DNA from: Variovorax flavidus
GTDB taxonomy: Bacteria; Pseudomonadota; Gammaproteobacteria; Burkholderiales; Burkholderiaceae_C
Direction: 5' to 3'
Length of the DNA: 64,000 bases
Assembly (NCBI RefSeq): GCF_030317145.1
Contig: NZ_JASZYE010000002.1
Coordinates: forward strand, 558,001 to 622,000
The position numbers and the translations under genes were made by a program. The notes below the pieces were generated by a model. It was not told the origin of the DNA. It saw nothing but the letters and a program-made list of their open reading frames with translations, and did no database searches. This document shows, piece after piece, positions 35,358 to 43,158 of the stretch (position 1 is its first letter; each line of letters starts with the position of its first letter).

Positions 35358-36395
35358 TCAGTTCGTGGTGGTGTTAGAAGGGCGATCGGCGCGTGCCGGC
35401 AGGAAGCTGCGGTCGAAGATCTCGCCCGGCTCGGGCGTGCGCGGCAGCGCGTTGGCTTCGACGACGATCGCGATGTCCTTGCGCAGGCGCGCGTCGTCGA
35501 CGTCGCCCAGGCCGATGCGCGCGATCTCGGGGTGGCTCATGTCGTTCTTGAGCGTGGCGAGCAGCTTTTCCTTCTCGACCTCACGCTTGAGCAGGGGCTC
35601 GCGCTTGATCGCGAAGTCGACGCCGGCATCCGGGTTCGCGATGACTTCCTTCACCGCGCGGTTGAGAGCCTTCACGAAGCCGGCCACGGCCTTCGGGTTC
35701 TCCTTCACGAAGCTCTTCGAGAAGAACACCGTGTTGGAGTAAAGGTCCATGCCGTAGTCGCCGTAGCGGATGAAGCGCAGGTCCTTCGCCGGGTCGAGCC
35801 CCATGCCCTTGGCGCTGAAGCTCACGGTGGTCACGTAGCCGAAGCCGGCGTCGATCTGGCCGCGCGAGAGCATCTGCTCGCGCAGGTTGGGCGCCATGTT
35901 GGTGATGTTCACCTTGGCGGCGTCGATCCTGGCGATCTTGGCGAAGGCCGGGAACAGCTTCAGCGCGCCGTCGTTGGCAGGGCCGCCGACCGTCTTGCCT
36001 TCGAGGTCCTTCGGCGTCCTGATCGGGCTGTCGCTCTTCACCACGAGCGTGAACGGCGGCGTGTTGTAGAGCATGTAGACGCCGACCGGCGCGTCGGCCG
36101 GGCGCCGGGACGCGAGGTCGACCAGCGCATTGATGTCGCCGAAGCCGGCCTGGTAGGCGCCGGCGGCCACCTTCGGGATCGACGCGGCCGAGCCTTCGCC
36201 TTGGTCGATCGTGACGTCGAGCCCTTCTTCCTTGAAGTAGCCCTTGTCCTGCGCCAGGAAGAACCACGACTGCGGGCCTTCGTACTTCCAGTTGAGCACC
36301 ACCTTGATCGGCACCTGAGCGGCGGCGGGCATCGCGGTCAGCGCCAGCGCGAGGCCGCAGGCGGACAGCAGGGCGTGCGGGAAAGGGAATTTCAT
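35358..36395 (-). CDS. ABC transporter substrate-binding protein, NMT1/THI5-like (copy 2)
   Basis: Periplasmic binding protein of 345 residues. The signal peptide ends at TAMPAAA and the mature start is VPIKVVLNWKYEGPQSWFFLAQDKGYF. It is clearly paralogous to the binding protein at 29150-30202 along its whole length. It is the second gene from the promoter end of the cluster, 2 bp after the cysteine-hydrolase gene. Two binding proteins for one permease/ATPase pair suggest two related ligands. Confidence 0.9.
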   Translation of the reverse strand: MKFPFPHALLSACGLALALTAMPAAAQVPIKVVLNWKYEGPQSWFFLAQDKGYFKEEGLDVTIDQGEGSAASIPKVAAGAYQAGFGDINALVDLASRRPADAPVGVYMLYNTPPFTLVVKSDSPIRTPKDLEGKTVGGPANDGALKLFPAFAKIARIDAAKVNITNMAPNLREQMLSRGQIDAGFGYVTTVSFSAKGMGLDPAKDLRFIRYGDYGMDLYSNTVFFSKSFVKENPKAVAGFVKALNRAVKEVIANPDAGVDFAIKREPLLKREVEKEKLLATLKNDMSHPEIARIGLGDVDDARLRKDIAIVVEANALPRTPEPGEIFDRSFLPARADRPSNTTTN

Positions 36396-36397
36396 GG

Positions 36398-37276
36398 TCA
36401 GGACTCCTTGGGTCTGGAAGAGATGGAAGAGGTGGAAGACGAGGCGGAAGAAGCAGGTGGAAGGGCGCGCAGCAACGACGCGGCACTCGCAACGAAGCCG
36501 TGCAGCAACTGCACGATGTAGAGCACGCCCTTGGTCACGTAGGCCGGCGACGGCGTGCTGCAGGCGTCCTGCAGCAGCACGCAGTCGTAGCCGAGGAAGT
36601 TGGCGTCCTGCAGCGTCGAGAACACGCAGCGGTCGGTGTTGATGCCGGTGAAGAGCAGCGTGGTGATGCCCTGCTGGCGCAGCAGCGTGTCGAGCTCGTT
36701 GTCCCAGAAGCCGCTGAGGCGATGCTTGTGCACGCTGATGTCCGAAGGCGCGACCTCAAGCGCGTCGATGACCTGCGCGCCCCACGAGCCTTGCACCAGC
36801 GAGGGGCCATGGTCGAGCGGCGAGTGCTCGGCATAGCCCACGCCATCGGCCGTGCGCTTGCCCTTGAACTGGACCGTGGGGCCGAGGTTGCGCTTGTCGG
36901 CGCGAATGCCCCAGTTGAGCCACACCACCGCGCCGCCCGCATTGCGCCAGGCCGGCAACAGCGCCTGCAGCATCGGGATCGGCTTGCGCGCGGCCTTGGT
37001 GCCCAGGCCTTTCTGCGCGAACCAGCCTTCGGGATGGCAGAAGTCGTTCTGCATGTCGACGACGAGCAGGGCGGTGCGCGCCAGGTCGATCTCGACGGCC
37101 TGCGGTGCGGCGTCGGAGATCAGCAGCGGCCGCGGCTTGCGCGCCTTGCGCACGAAGCTCACGCGGCTTCCGTCCTGCAGGTGCCAGGCGTTGTGCGCGG
37201 CCGGGCCGAACGATGCCCTCGAAGGGGGCGGCGTAGGCGCCAACCTGGGGCGTGAGGGACGCGATGGGGCTTTCAT
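36398..37276 (-). CDS. Isochorismatase-like cysteine hydrolase (biuret hydrolase / ureidoacrylate amidohydrolase type)
   Basis: Cysteine hydrolase of about 292 residues. The catalytic triad is visible as D74 (LLVVDMQNDFC), K184 (SVHKHRLSGFW) and C217 (TGINTDRCVFST). Relatives hydrolyse amides or ureides such as biuret, ureidoacrylate, N-carbamoylsarcosine and nicotinamide. With a CAH/barbiturase-family enzyme in the cluster, biuret hydrolase is the most telling option. The N-terminal 60 residues and a Ser-rich C-terminus are outside the core. The start is uncertain (37276 or 37288). First gene of the cluster, opposite the LysR gene. Confidence 0.8.
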   Translation of the reverse strand: MKAPSRPSRPRLAPTPPPSRASFGPAAHNAWHLQDGSRVSFVRKARKPRPLLISDAAPQAVEIDLARTALLVVDMQNDFCHPEGWFAQKGLGTKAARKPIPMLQALLPAWRNAGGAVVWLNWGIRADKRNLGPTVQFKGKRTADGVGYAEHSPLDHGPSLVQGSWGAQVIDALEVAPSDISVHKHRLSGFWDNELDTLLRQQGITTLLFTGINTDRCVFSTLQDANFLGYDCVLLQDACSTPSPAYVTKGVLYIVQLLHGFVASAASLLRALPPASSASSSTSSISSRPKES

Positions 37277-37339
37277 GCCCGATGCCATGCACGCGACGTG
37301 CCCGACAGTGCTCTGCTCCGACGCTTTATCGCGCTTGCT

Positions 37340-37360
37340 GCGTTGCCGAAACGGCAACGC
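37340..37360. promoter_or_regulatory. LysR-type operator between the regulator and the heterocycle cluster
   Basis: GCGTTGCCG, spacer AAA, CGGCAACGC is a perfect 9+3+9 inverted repeat. It contains the T-N11-A core of LysR-type binding sites. Its centre (37350) is about 45 bp before the LysR ATG and 74 bp before the hydrolase ATG, as expected for a divergent LysR-controlled promoter. Confidence 0.85.
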
Positions 37361-37394
37361 TCGTTCGAGGCACGATCGTTGCAAGATGCGCCGC

Positions 37395-38294
37395 ATGAAC
37401 CATCTGCGTCTTCTGCGCTACGTCGACGAAGTGGCCCGCGTGGGCTCGATACGCCAGGCCGCCGAGCGGCTGCACGTCGCGCCCTCCGCGGTGAACCGCC
37501 GCATCCAGGACATCGAGGACGAACTCGGCACGCCGGTCTTCGAGCGCCTGCCGCGCGGCATGCGGCTGACCGCGGCCGGCGAGCTGTTCGTGCGCTACAT
37601 CCGCGGCCGCGCCGCCGACCTGGAGCGCGTGCGCTCGGAGATCGAGGAGCTGCAGGGCCTGCGCCGCGGAAGCGTGTGGCTGGTGGCGAGCCAGGCGCTG
37701 GCGCCGAGGTTCCTGCCGGGGGTGATCGGCGAATTCCGCAAGACGCATCCGCTGGTCGCCTTCGACATCCACATCGGCGACCACGTGCAGGCCGCACGCG
37801 CGCTGCGCAGCTTCGAGACCGATCTGGCGCTGGTGTTCAACCTGGCGCCGGAGGCCGACATCCAGCGCGCGATCGTGGTCGAGCAGAAGCTCATGGCGAT
37901 CCTGCATGCCAGGCATCCGCTCGCGGCGGGCAGCGCTTCGTCACTGCGCCTGCGCGACTGCGCCGAGTACCCGGTGGTGCTGCCCAACCGCGACACCGGC
38001 GGGCGCCAGCTGCTGGAGCGTTTTCTCGCGCGCAGCTCGACCAAGCTGAACGGCATGGTGGAAAGCAACAGCTTCGAGTTCCTGCGCGGTTGCCTGGAAG
38101 ACCGCCGTTCGATCTCTTTCCAGATGGCCATCGGCGCCGCCCTGGACAGCCACATCGTGGCGCGCGACATCGAGGATCGCGGCTTTCCCAGAGGGGAGCT
38201 GGTGCTGGCGAGCCTGCAGGGGCGGCAGCTTCCGGTGATTGCCTATGCGTTTGCGGAGTTCCTGAAGAAGAGCCTGGCGAACCTCGGGCCTTAG
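37395..38294 (+). CDS. LysR-family transcriptional regulator of the heterocycle cluster
   Basis: A 299-residue LysR protein with an N-terminal winged helix (LRLLRYVDEVARVGSIRQAAERLHVAPSAVNRRIQDIEDELGTPVF) and a two-lobed effector-binding domain (about 90-290). It is transcribed away from the hydrolase/transport cluster, with a perfect palindromic operator in between. It is therefore the probable activator of that cluster and repressor of itself. An in-frame ATG at 37386 would add three residues. The inducer is presumably the heterocycle or a ring-opened product. Confidence 0.9.
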   Translation: MNHLRLLRYVDEVARVGSIRQAAERLHVAPSAVNRRIQDIEDELGTPVFERLPRGMRLTAAGELFVRYIRGRAADLERVRSEIEELQGLRRGSVWLVASQALAPRFLPGVIGEFRKTHPLVAFDIHIGDHVQAARALRSFETDLALVFNLAPEADIQRAIVVEQKLMAILHARHPLAAGSASSLRLRDCAEYPVVLPNRDTGGRQLLERFLARSSTKLNGMVESNSFEFLRGCLEDRRSISFQMAIGAALDSHIVARDIEDRGFPRGELVLASLQGRQLPVIAYAFAEFLKKSLANLGP

Positions 38295-38349
38295 CCAGGT
38301 CGTGGTCTCTGTGAGAGGATGGCAGCCGGTGCGTTGATGGGGTCGCGTG

Positions 38350-38769
38350 ATGCTGAATCCATGGAAGCGTCGCTTCAAGTTGTTCATCCAGCGCTTCTGG
38401 CAGCCGACCAGCGCGTGCATGACCTGCATGCCCGGCAGCCTCGGCAACCTCCTGAGCATTCCTCACTGGACGCTCGCCTTGCAGACCGGCCTGTTCACCG
38501 GCCTGCTCGCGCTGCTCCTGACCTTCACGCCGGCCGCAAGGCTCTTCGGGAATCGCTATGGCAACGCGCTCCTCGTCGGCCTCCTCACGATGATCGGCGA
38601 CACCTTCTCGCATCCGGGGCACTACGGCTTTCCCCGGCTGGAAGCGATCGTGACGGGCATCGTCTCCGGGATCTTCGCGCTGGCCGGCTCATATCTGTTC
38701 GAGGACCGCGCCCGGAGGCTGCGGGCGCTATGGGCGCGGGTCCGTGGGCGTCATCAGCAGATTCGCTGA
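38350..38769 (+). CDS. Small membrane protein of unknown function
   Basis: A 139-residue protein with two or three predicted membrane helices (about 41-61, 71-90 and 98-117). A basic N-terminus (NPWKRRFKLFIQRFWQP) is followed by CMTCMPGSLGN, and the tail is Arg-rich. GDTFSHPGHYGFPRLEAIVTG lies between helices 2 and 3. Families of short two-domain membrane proteins look like this, but no function is recognised. An adjacent GTG (38347) is an alternative start. Confidence 0.65.
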   Translation: MLNPWKRRFKLFIQRFWQPTSACMTCMPGSLGNLLSIPHWTLALQTGLFTGLLALLLTFTPAARLFGNRYGNALLVGLLTMIGDTFSHPGHYGFPRLEAIVTGIVSGIFALAGSYLFEDRARRLRALWARVRGRHQQIR

Positions 38770-38773
38770 ACGC

Positions 38774-39973
38774 TCACTGGATCGGCACACTCACATCGAG
38801 GCTCGCGTCCTCGGAGGCGAGCACAGGCTTTCCGGCAACGGTGGTCGGTATCAGCCACGGCACCCATTGCGCCGGCCTCTGATTGAGCACGACGCTGGAC
38901 GCCAGCCCCGGATAAGTCACCTTCTGCACGACCCGGCTCAGATAGAACGTGTTGTCGCCGCCGGAGGAGCGCGACAGCCACAGGGCGCGATCGGCGCCTG
39001 AGCCCGTCACGGTGAAGTCGAGCACCACGCCTTCGTTGGCGACGGCGGGCAGGATGGTCGGCGTCACCGCCTTGAAGTCATTGCTGCCGGGATTGAGCAG
39101 CAGCGCCGTCGACGAGCCGTTCGACCACTCGTGTCCTCCGACGAGCAGGTCGAGCTTGCCGTCTTCGTTCACGTCGATCAGCTCGACCGAGTAGTACTGC
39201 TTGAACCCCAGCGAGGCCGGGAAGCGTGCCGTGGCTTCGCGCTCGAACACGCCACCGCCCTTGTTGATGAACGCATAGATCGTCGCGGCATCGGCGGAAT
39301 TCGCGACCACGACGTCAGGCAGGCCGTCGCCGTTCAGGTCGGCTGCCGTCGCGCCGTGAAAGAACCCCACGTCCTGGGCGGGCTCGACGATGTCGTACTT
39401 GCCGCCGGGTTTGCTCAGCACCAGCTTGTTCCTTTCGCCGGGGAAGGGAGCGGCGTCGAATCCGTGGCACGCGACAAAGACATCGGGGCGGCCATCCCCA
39501 TTGAAATCCGCAACCACGGCCTTGCGCGGATGGATGCAGCCCGCCGAGGAGGTGAGCAGGGTCGTGTCCTTGACGTACGAACCGTCCGCCTGCCTGGTCC
39601 AGAACGCAAAGACGCTCGGCGATGCCGTCTGCGGCGTTTGCGTGGTCGGGGAGTAGGTCAGCGCAGCCGTGAACACATCCAGGCGACCGCTCTGCGAAAA
39701 GTCGCCAACGCCGCGGATGACGCCGACACCGGCAGCGCCGTTGGGCATCGTCTGAGGCGTCAGTCCCACTGTCTTGAAGTTCTCGTAGGAGCTTGCCTTG
39801 ACCTTGAGCGGTGCAGCGGGCGCGGCCGGTGCGGGTGCGGGCGCTGGGGCCGGCGCAGCAGGAGCCGGCGCGAACGCCGGTGAACCGCCGCCCCCACCGC
39901 CACAAGCGGTGAGCGAAACCACGATGGCGAGCCACGCCAAGGTTCCGGCACGGTGCGTACTTGCCTGTTGCAT
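38774..39973 (-). CDS. VCBS/FG-GAP repeat lipoprotein
   Basis: A 399-residue predicted lipoprotein. The lipobox is SLTAC, followed by a run of six glycines and a Pro/Ala linker. The rest forms a beta-propeller of VCBS/FG-GAP type, with calcium-binding loops DFNGDGRPDVFVA, DLNGDGLPDVVVA and DVNEDGKLDLLVG. Such proteins are exposed at the cell surface or in the periplasm and mediate binding. The binding partner is unknown. A hairpin at 39977-40001 could mask its ribosome-binding site. Confidence 0.85.
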   Translation of the reverse strand: MQQASTHRAGTLAWLAIVVSLTACGGGGGGSPAFAPAPAAPAPAPAPAPAAPAAPLKVKASSYENFKTVGLTPQTMPNGAAGVGVIRGVGDFSQSGRLDVFTAALTYSPTTQTPQTASPSVFAFWTRQADGSYVKDTTLLTSSAGCIHPRKAVVADFNGDGRPDVFVACHGFDAAPFPGERNKLVLSKPGGKYDIVEPAQDVGFFHGATAADLNGDGLPDVVVANSADAATIYAFINKGGGVFEREATARFPASLGFKQYYSVELIDVNEDGKLDLLVGGHEWSNGSSTALLLNPGSNDFKAVTPTILPAVANEGVVLDFTVTGSGADRALWLSRSSGGDNTFYLSRVVQKVTYPGLASSVVLNQRPAQWVPWLIPTTVAGKPVLASEDASLDVSVPIQ

Positions 39974-39976
39974 TTG

Positions 39977-40001
39977 CTCTCTCCGTTGAATACGGGGAGA
40001 G
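39977..40001 (-). promoter_or_regulatory. Hairpin enclosing the ribosome-binding site of the VCBS gene
   Basis: On the minus strand CTCTCCCCG pairs with CGGAGAGAG (9 bp with one G-T wobble) around a 7-base loop. The right arm is the Shine-Dalgarno sequence, 3 bases before the ATG at 39973. The fold could limit translation. Confidence 0.55.
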
Positions 40002-40210
40002 TGCCGATCAAGCTGGCAGCTGCAAATATCTGTCTTGATCTTGACGACCGGGCCGGATTGTGATCGGCCTGTGGCCTCGGGCCGCTATGGACAGGCGTTC
40101 CCCAGCGCCTGAAGGTTGGAGAGTTTTGTGTAGCCTGTACTCGTGGACGTCAGCGTTCAGTCATGGACCTGCGGCACAGTGAAAACTGCTCAACCTTGGG
40201 AAGGAAGCAA

Positions 40211-40459
40211 ATGCCTCACAGGAGAAAAGCACCTACTGACCGCATCGAGGTCACGGATCAGGTCGGCAAGCGGCACGTTGTCGTGCGTTATGCCGAATCC
40301 GTCGAAGCGAGCCCCGACGATACCGTTGCCGCCGACGACACGAGCATTCCACGCGAAGTCGCTACCGAGTACCGCCTGGAGACAGGCAAGAGCGTCGTCA
40401 AGACCGGCGACGACACGTTCCAGACCGATGACGGGATGCTGCAACTCAAGGTGCTGTAG
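40211..40459 (+). CDS. Small hypothetical protein
   Basis: An 82-residue acidic protein with no membrane segment or recognised domain. It contains two similar beta-rich halves (DRIEVTDQVGKRHVVVRYAE and ATEYRLETGKSVVKTGDDTF). The ATG at 40211 is favoured because GGAAGGAAG precedes it; an upstream ATG at 40163 is in frame. It converges on the HupE gene 16 bp away. Confidence 0.6.
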   Translation: MPHRRKAPTDRIEVTDQVGKRHVVVRYAESVEASPDDTVAADDTSIPREVATEYRLETGKSVVKTGDDTFQTDDGMLQLKVL

Positions 40460-40475
40460 GCGCGATGGGCGCAGC

Positions 40476-41678
40476 CTATGAGAACGGCAGTACCTTGAGA
40501 TCGAAGGTCCGCTCCATGAACCAGACCGAGGCGATGAGGACCGCTGCGGTGGAGCCGCCGTGCAGCAGCACCGGCTCGTAGCGACGCCAGTGACGCATCG
40601 CCAGCAAGACGCCGAGCGCCACGAACACGACGACGAGTTGACCCGCCTCCACGCCGAGGTTGAATTGCAGCAGCGCCAGCGCGAACCCTCGCGTCGGAAG
40701 CTCCATCTCGGCCAGCGCGCCGGCGAATCCGAAGCCATGGATGAGGCCGAACAGGAAGCTGAACAGCTTGCGCCGTCCGCGCAGCAGCGGGTAGATGTTG
40801 TCGAGTGCGGCGAGCACGATGGTGATCGCGATGGCCGGTTCGATCACTCGCGGCGAGATGTTCACGATCTTCAGCGCCGCCAGCGCCAGCGTGATCGAGT
40901 GCGCAATGGTGAACATCGTGACGATGCCGAGCATCGGCAACACCGCCTCGCGCCAGGTCACCACGGGTTTCCACGCGCCGGCGCGACGGTGCAGCACGGC
41001 GGGCAGCAGCAAGCAGAGCAGGAACAGGATGTGGTCGTAGCCGATCAGGATGTGATGGACGCCATCGCGAAACAGGCTCGCGTTGGGCCACGCAGCATCC
41101 GCCGGAATCGCAGCTGGCCCGCCGTCGCGCGATGCGGAAGGCCCACGGACTTCGACCGGGCCGCCGGCCGGGTCCAGTGAACGCACCAGCGGATCATTGC
41201 CGGCCTGCGCCGCGACGCGCAACAGGCCGCGGTGCGTGGGGTCGACCTCGCGGAACAACTGGTAGTCGATCGACAGCGCCGTCGCGGCATCGCACCGGGC
41301 CTGGAACTGGAAGACGAGATAGGCACCGTCGATGCGATCGTCCACGGCCGGTGGCGCAGTCTGGGTCAAGGCGCAGCGCTCCTGCTGCAGCCGCAGGCGC
41401 GCGAGCGCATAGGCGCGGATCTCGTCCATGCGCCCCTTGACCTCGCCCCAGCTCAGTCGGCGGTCGCCGTTGCGGTCGAGGTCGAGCACTGCATCGAGGT
41501 CGCGCAACGCGATGTCCCAGCGCAGGTCCACCGCATCGCCGGCGATCTGCATCTGCAGGTAGGCGTCGCTGGCCTTGTGCGCGTGCGCCGTGCGCGGTGC
41601 GGCCGCGAACAGCGTGAGCAGCAAGACCACTGTGCATGCGCTCATCCAGCGCGTCAGGTGCGTGGACACGAGAGTCAT
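40476..41678 (-). CDS. HupE/UreJ-family membrane protein with N-terminal EF-hand domain
   Basis: A 400-residue protein. A signal peptide (to TAHA) leads into a periplasmic domain of about 150 residues, which carries an EF-hand-type loop DRNGDRRLSWGE. A C-terminal six-helix HupE/UreJ_2 domain follows, with GVHHILIGYDHILFLLCLLLPA, ITLALAALKIVNI and LIHGFGFAGAL. HupE-type domains are linked to nickel or cobalt handling in hydrogenase loci; here none is near, so the metal and role are open. The ATG at 41678 starts one base after the upstream TPR gene stops. Last gene of the DUF4331 operon. Confidence 0.78.
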   Translation of the reverse strand: MTLVSTHLTRWMSACTVVLLLTLFAAAPRTAHAHKASDAYLQMQIAGDAVDLRWDIALRDLDAVLDLDRNGDRRLSWGEVKGRMDEIRAYALARLRLQQERCALTQTAPPAVDDRIDGAYLVFQFQARCDAATALSIDYQLFREVDPTHRGLLRVAAQAGNDPLVRSLDPAGGPVEVRGPSASRDGGPAAIPADAAWPNASLFRDGVHHILIGYDHILFLLCLLLPAVLHRRAGAWKPVVTWREAVLPMLGIVTMFTIAHSITLALAALKIVNISPRVIEPAIAITIVLAALDNIYPLLRGRRKLFSFLFGLIHGFGFAGALAEMELPTRGFALALLQFNLGVEAGQLVVVFVALGVLLAMRHWRRYEPVLLHGGSTAAVLIASVWFMERTFDLKVLPFS

Positions 41679-41679
41679 G

Positions 41680-42885
41680 TCAAAGGACGGCGTCGATTCG
41701 CGCATCGCGAAGTCCCGTGCGTTGCATCAGCGCCCTGAGTTCACTGCGCGCTTCGTCGTCGTCGGCCGCGGCGGCTGCGCGTGCGAGCAGCAGCAGGTCG
41801 ATCGGCTCGCGCTGCAGGCGCACGTTGGCGCGGGCGAGCTCGAGCGCTCGCCTGGTGTCGCCCTCGACGTCGAGCGCGAACAAGGCGCCTTCGCGGGCAT
41901 GCGCTTCGGTATTTCCCGGCCTCAGCGCCGCTGCGTCGAAGCGGGCCTGCAGTTCCTCCGAGTCCTTGCGGGCGATGATCGCGCTGTCGGTGCGACGTGC
42001 GGCAATGGCCAAGCGCAGCAACACGGCATCGCTGCGAGGCTCCCTGGCGAGCAGCGAAGGCACTTCGGCCGGTCGCTTCTGGCGCAACAGGAAGTCGCTG
42101 TAGGCGATCAGGAGATAGCCCGAGCGCTCGGCCTGCAGCGCCTGTCTGTAGAAGGCTTCAGCCGCAGCCGGGCGACCCGCGAGTTCCTCGATTTCAGCCA
42201 GGCTGGTGAGCAGCCATTGGCGCGTGCGCGCCTGCTGCGCGCCCTGCAGGACCGGATCGCCGAGCAAGCTGCGCAGGGTGTCGCGTGCCGACGCATGGTC
42301 GCCGCGCAGACCGGCGTTCTCGGCGAGGCAGGCCAGTCCATAGAGTGCAGGCCCGGCGCGGCCGAGCGCCCTGCATGCGGCGTCCGACTCGGCATAGCGA
42401 CCACGCACGCGCAGGATGGTGGCGAGCGTGATCCAGGCCTGCGCGTTGCCGGGCTGTACGGCCAGCGCCGACTTCAACGTGGCTTCGGCCGCATCGAAGT
42501 CATGCAGGAACTGCGCGACCGTGGCCCGCATCACCAGCACGGCGGGCGGCGTCTGCGCGGCCGCTGCCGCGTCCCAGGCCTGCAGGGCGCCCATGGCGTA
42601 GCCCGCATAGCGCGCATCGCCCTGCGTTCGCGCCAACTCCAGGTAGGCCTGGGCCGCAGCGAGCGCAGTGGCTTCGTCACGCGGATGTCGTGCCAACGCC
42701 TGCCGCAGACGTCGCGCTTCGAGCGACCAACCCGCGATGGCGGGCAGCGTCTCGACGATCGCGTCGTCGCTGGCCGGCACGCGCGGCGCAGCGCCGAGCG
42801 GCGCGCTGGCCGCGAACAGCAGCGCTGCTGCCAGCAGGCCGCATCGCACGAGGCCCGCCCTTGAACCATGCAGCGCGCGCATCAC
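41680..42885 (-). CDS. Exported TPR-repeat protein
   Basis: A 401-residue protein with a signal peptide (to GAA) and many tetratricopeptide-like helix pairs, e.g. AVQPGNAQAWITLATILRVRGRYAESDAACRAL and AGRPAAAEAFYRQALQAERSGYLLIAYSDFLLRQ. It should act as a periplasmic protein-interaction scaffold. It overlaps the preceding small lipoprotein gene by 4 bp and abuts the HupE gene. The same gene set (DUF4331, lipoprotein, TPR, HupE) tends to occur together, which suggests one complex. No enzymatic motif is seen. Confidence 0.82.
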   Translation of the reverse strand: MMRALHGSRAGLVRCGLLAAALLFAASAPLGAAPRVPASDDAIVETLPAIAGWSLEARRLRQALARHPRDEATALAAAQAYLELARTQGDARYAGYAMGALQAWDAAAAAQTPPAVLVMRATVAQFLHDFDAAEATLKSALAVQPGNAQAWITLATILRVRGRYAESDAACRALGRAGPALYGLACLAENAGLRGDHASARDTLRSLLGDPVLQGAQQARTRQWLLTSLAEIEELAGRPAAAEAFYRQALQAERSGYLLIAYSDFLLRQKRPAEVPSLLAREPRSDAVLLRLAIAARRTDSAIIARKDSEELQARFDAAALRPGNTEAHAREGALFALDVEGDTRRALELARANVRLQREPIDLLLLARAAAAADDDEARSELRALMQRTGLRDARIDAVL

Positions 42886-43148
42886 TGCGTGGCGAAGGGT
42901 TCCCGGGTCTCCGTGGTCGTCGGCGGATCGAAAGCCGTCACGTCGGCAGGTTCCGCCGTGTCCAGCGCGGTCGCGACGAGCGTCTTCACGTAGGCCAGGA
43001 ACGCATCGAGGGTGTCGGTGTCCGCGGGCGGCGTCGTGCCGCCGACGGGCGGAAAGAAGCCGCCGCCCCCACCACCACCACCGCCGCAGGCGGCAACCAC
43101 GAGCGCAGCAACCAGCGGCAGGCCGATTCGAATGATCAAGCGGTTCAT
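42882..43148 (-). CDS. Small glycine-rich lipoprotein
   Basis: An 88-residue lipoprotein. The signal peptide ends in VVAAC, followed by nine glycines, PPVGGTTPP and a helical acidic tail (DTLDAFLAYVKTLVATALDTAEPADV). It lies 10 bp after the DUF4331 gene and overlaps the TPR gene (ATGA). It is probably a membrane-tethered partner of these proteins. Function unknown. Confidence 0.8.
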   Translation of the reverse strand: MNRLIIRIGLPLVAALVVAACGGGGGGGGGFFPPVGGTTPPADTDTLDAFLAYVKTLVATALDTAEPADVTAFDPPTTTETREPFATQ

Positions 43149-43158
43149 GTCGTGCTCC

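Noticed and set aside
43020..43110. Glycine-codon run as a CRISPR-like or tandem repeat
   Set aside because: It encodes the poly-Gly linker after the lipobox of the small lipoprotein; no spacer-repeat pattern is present.
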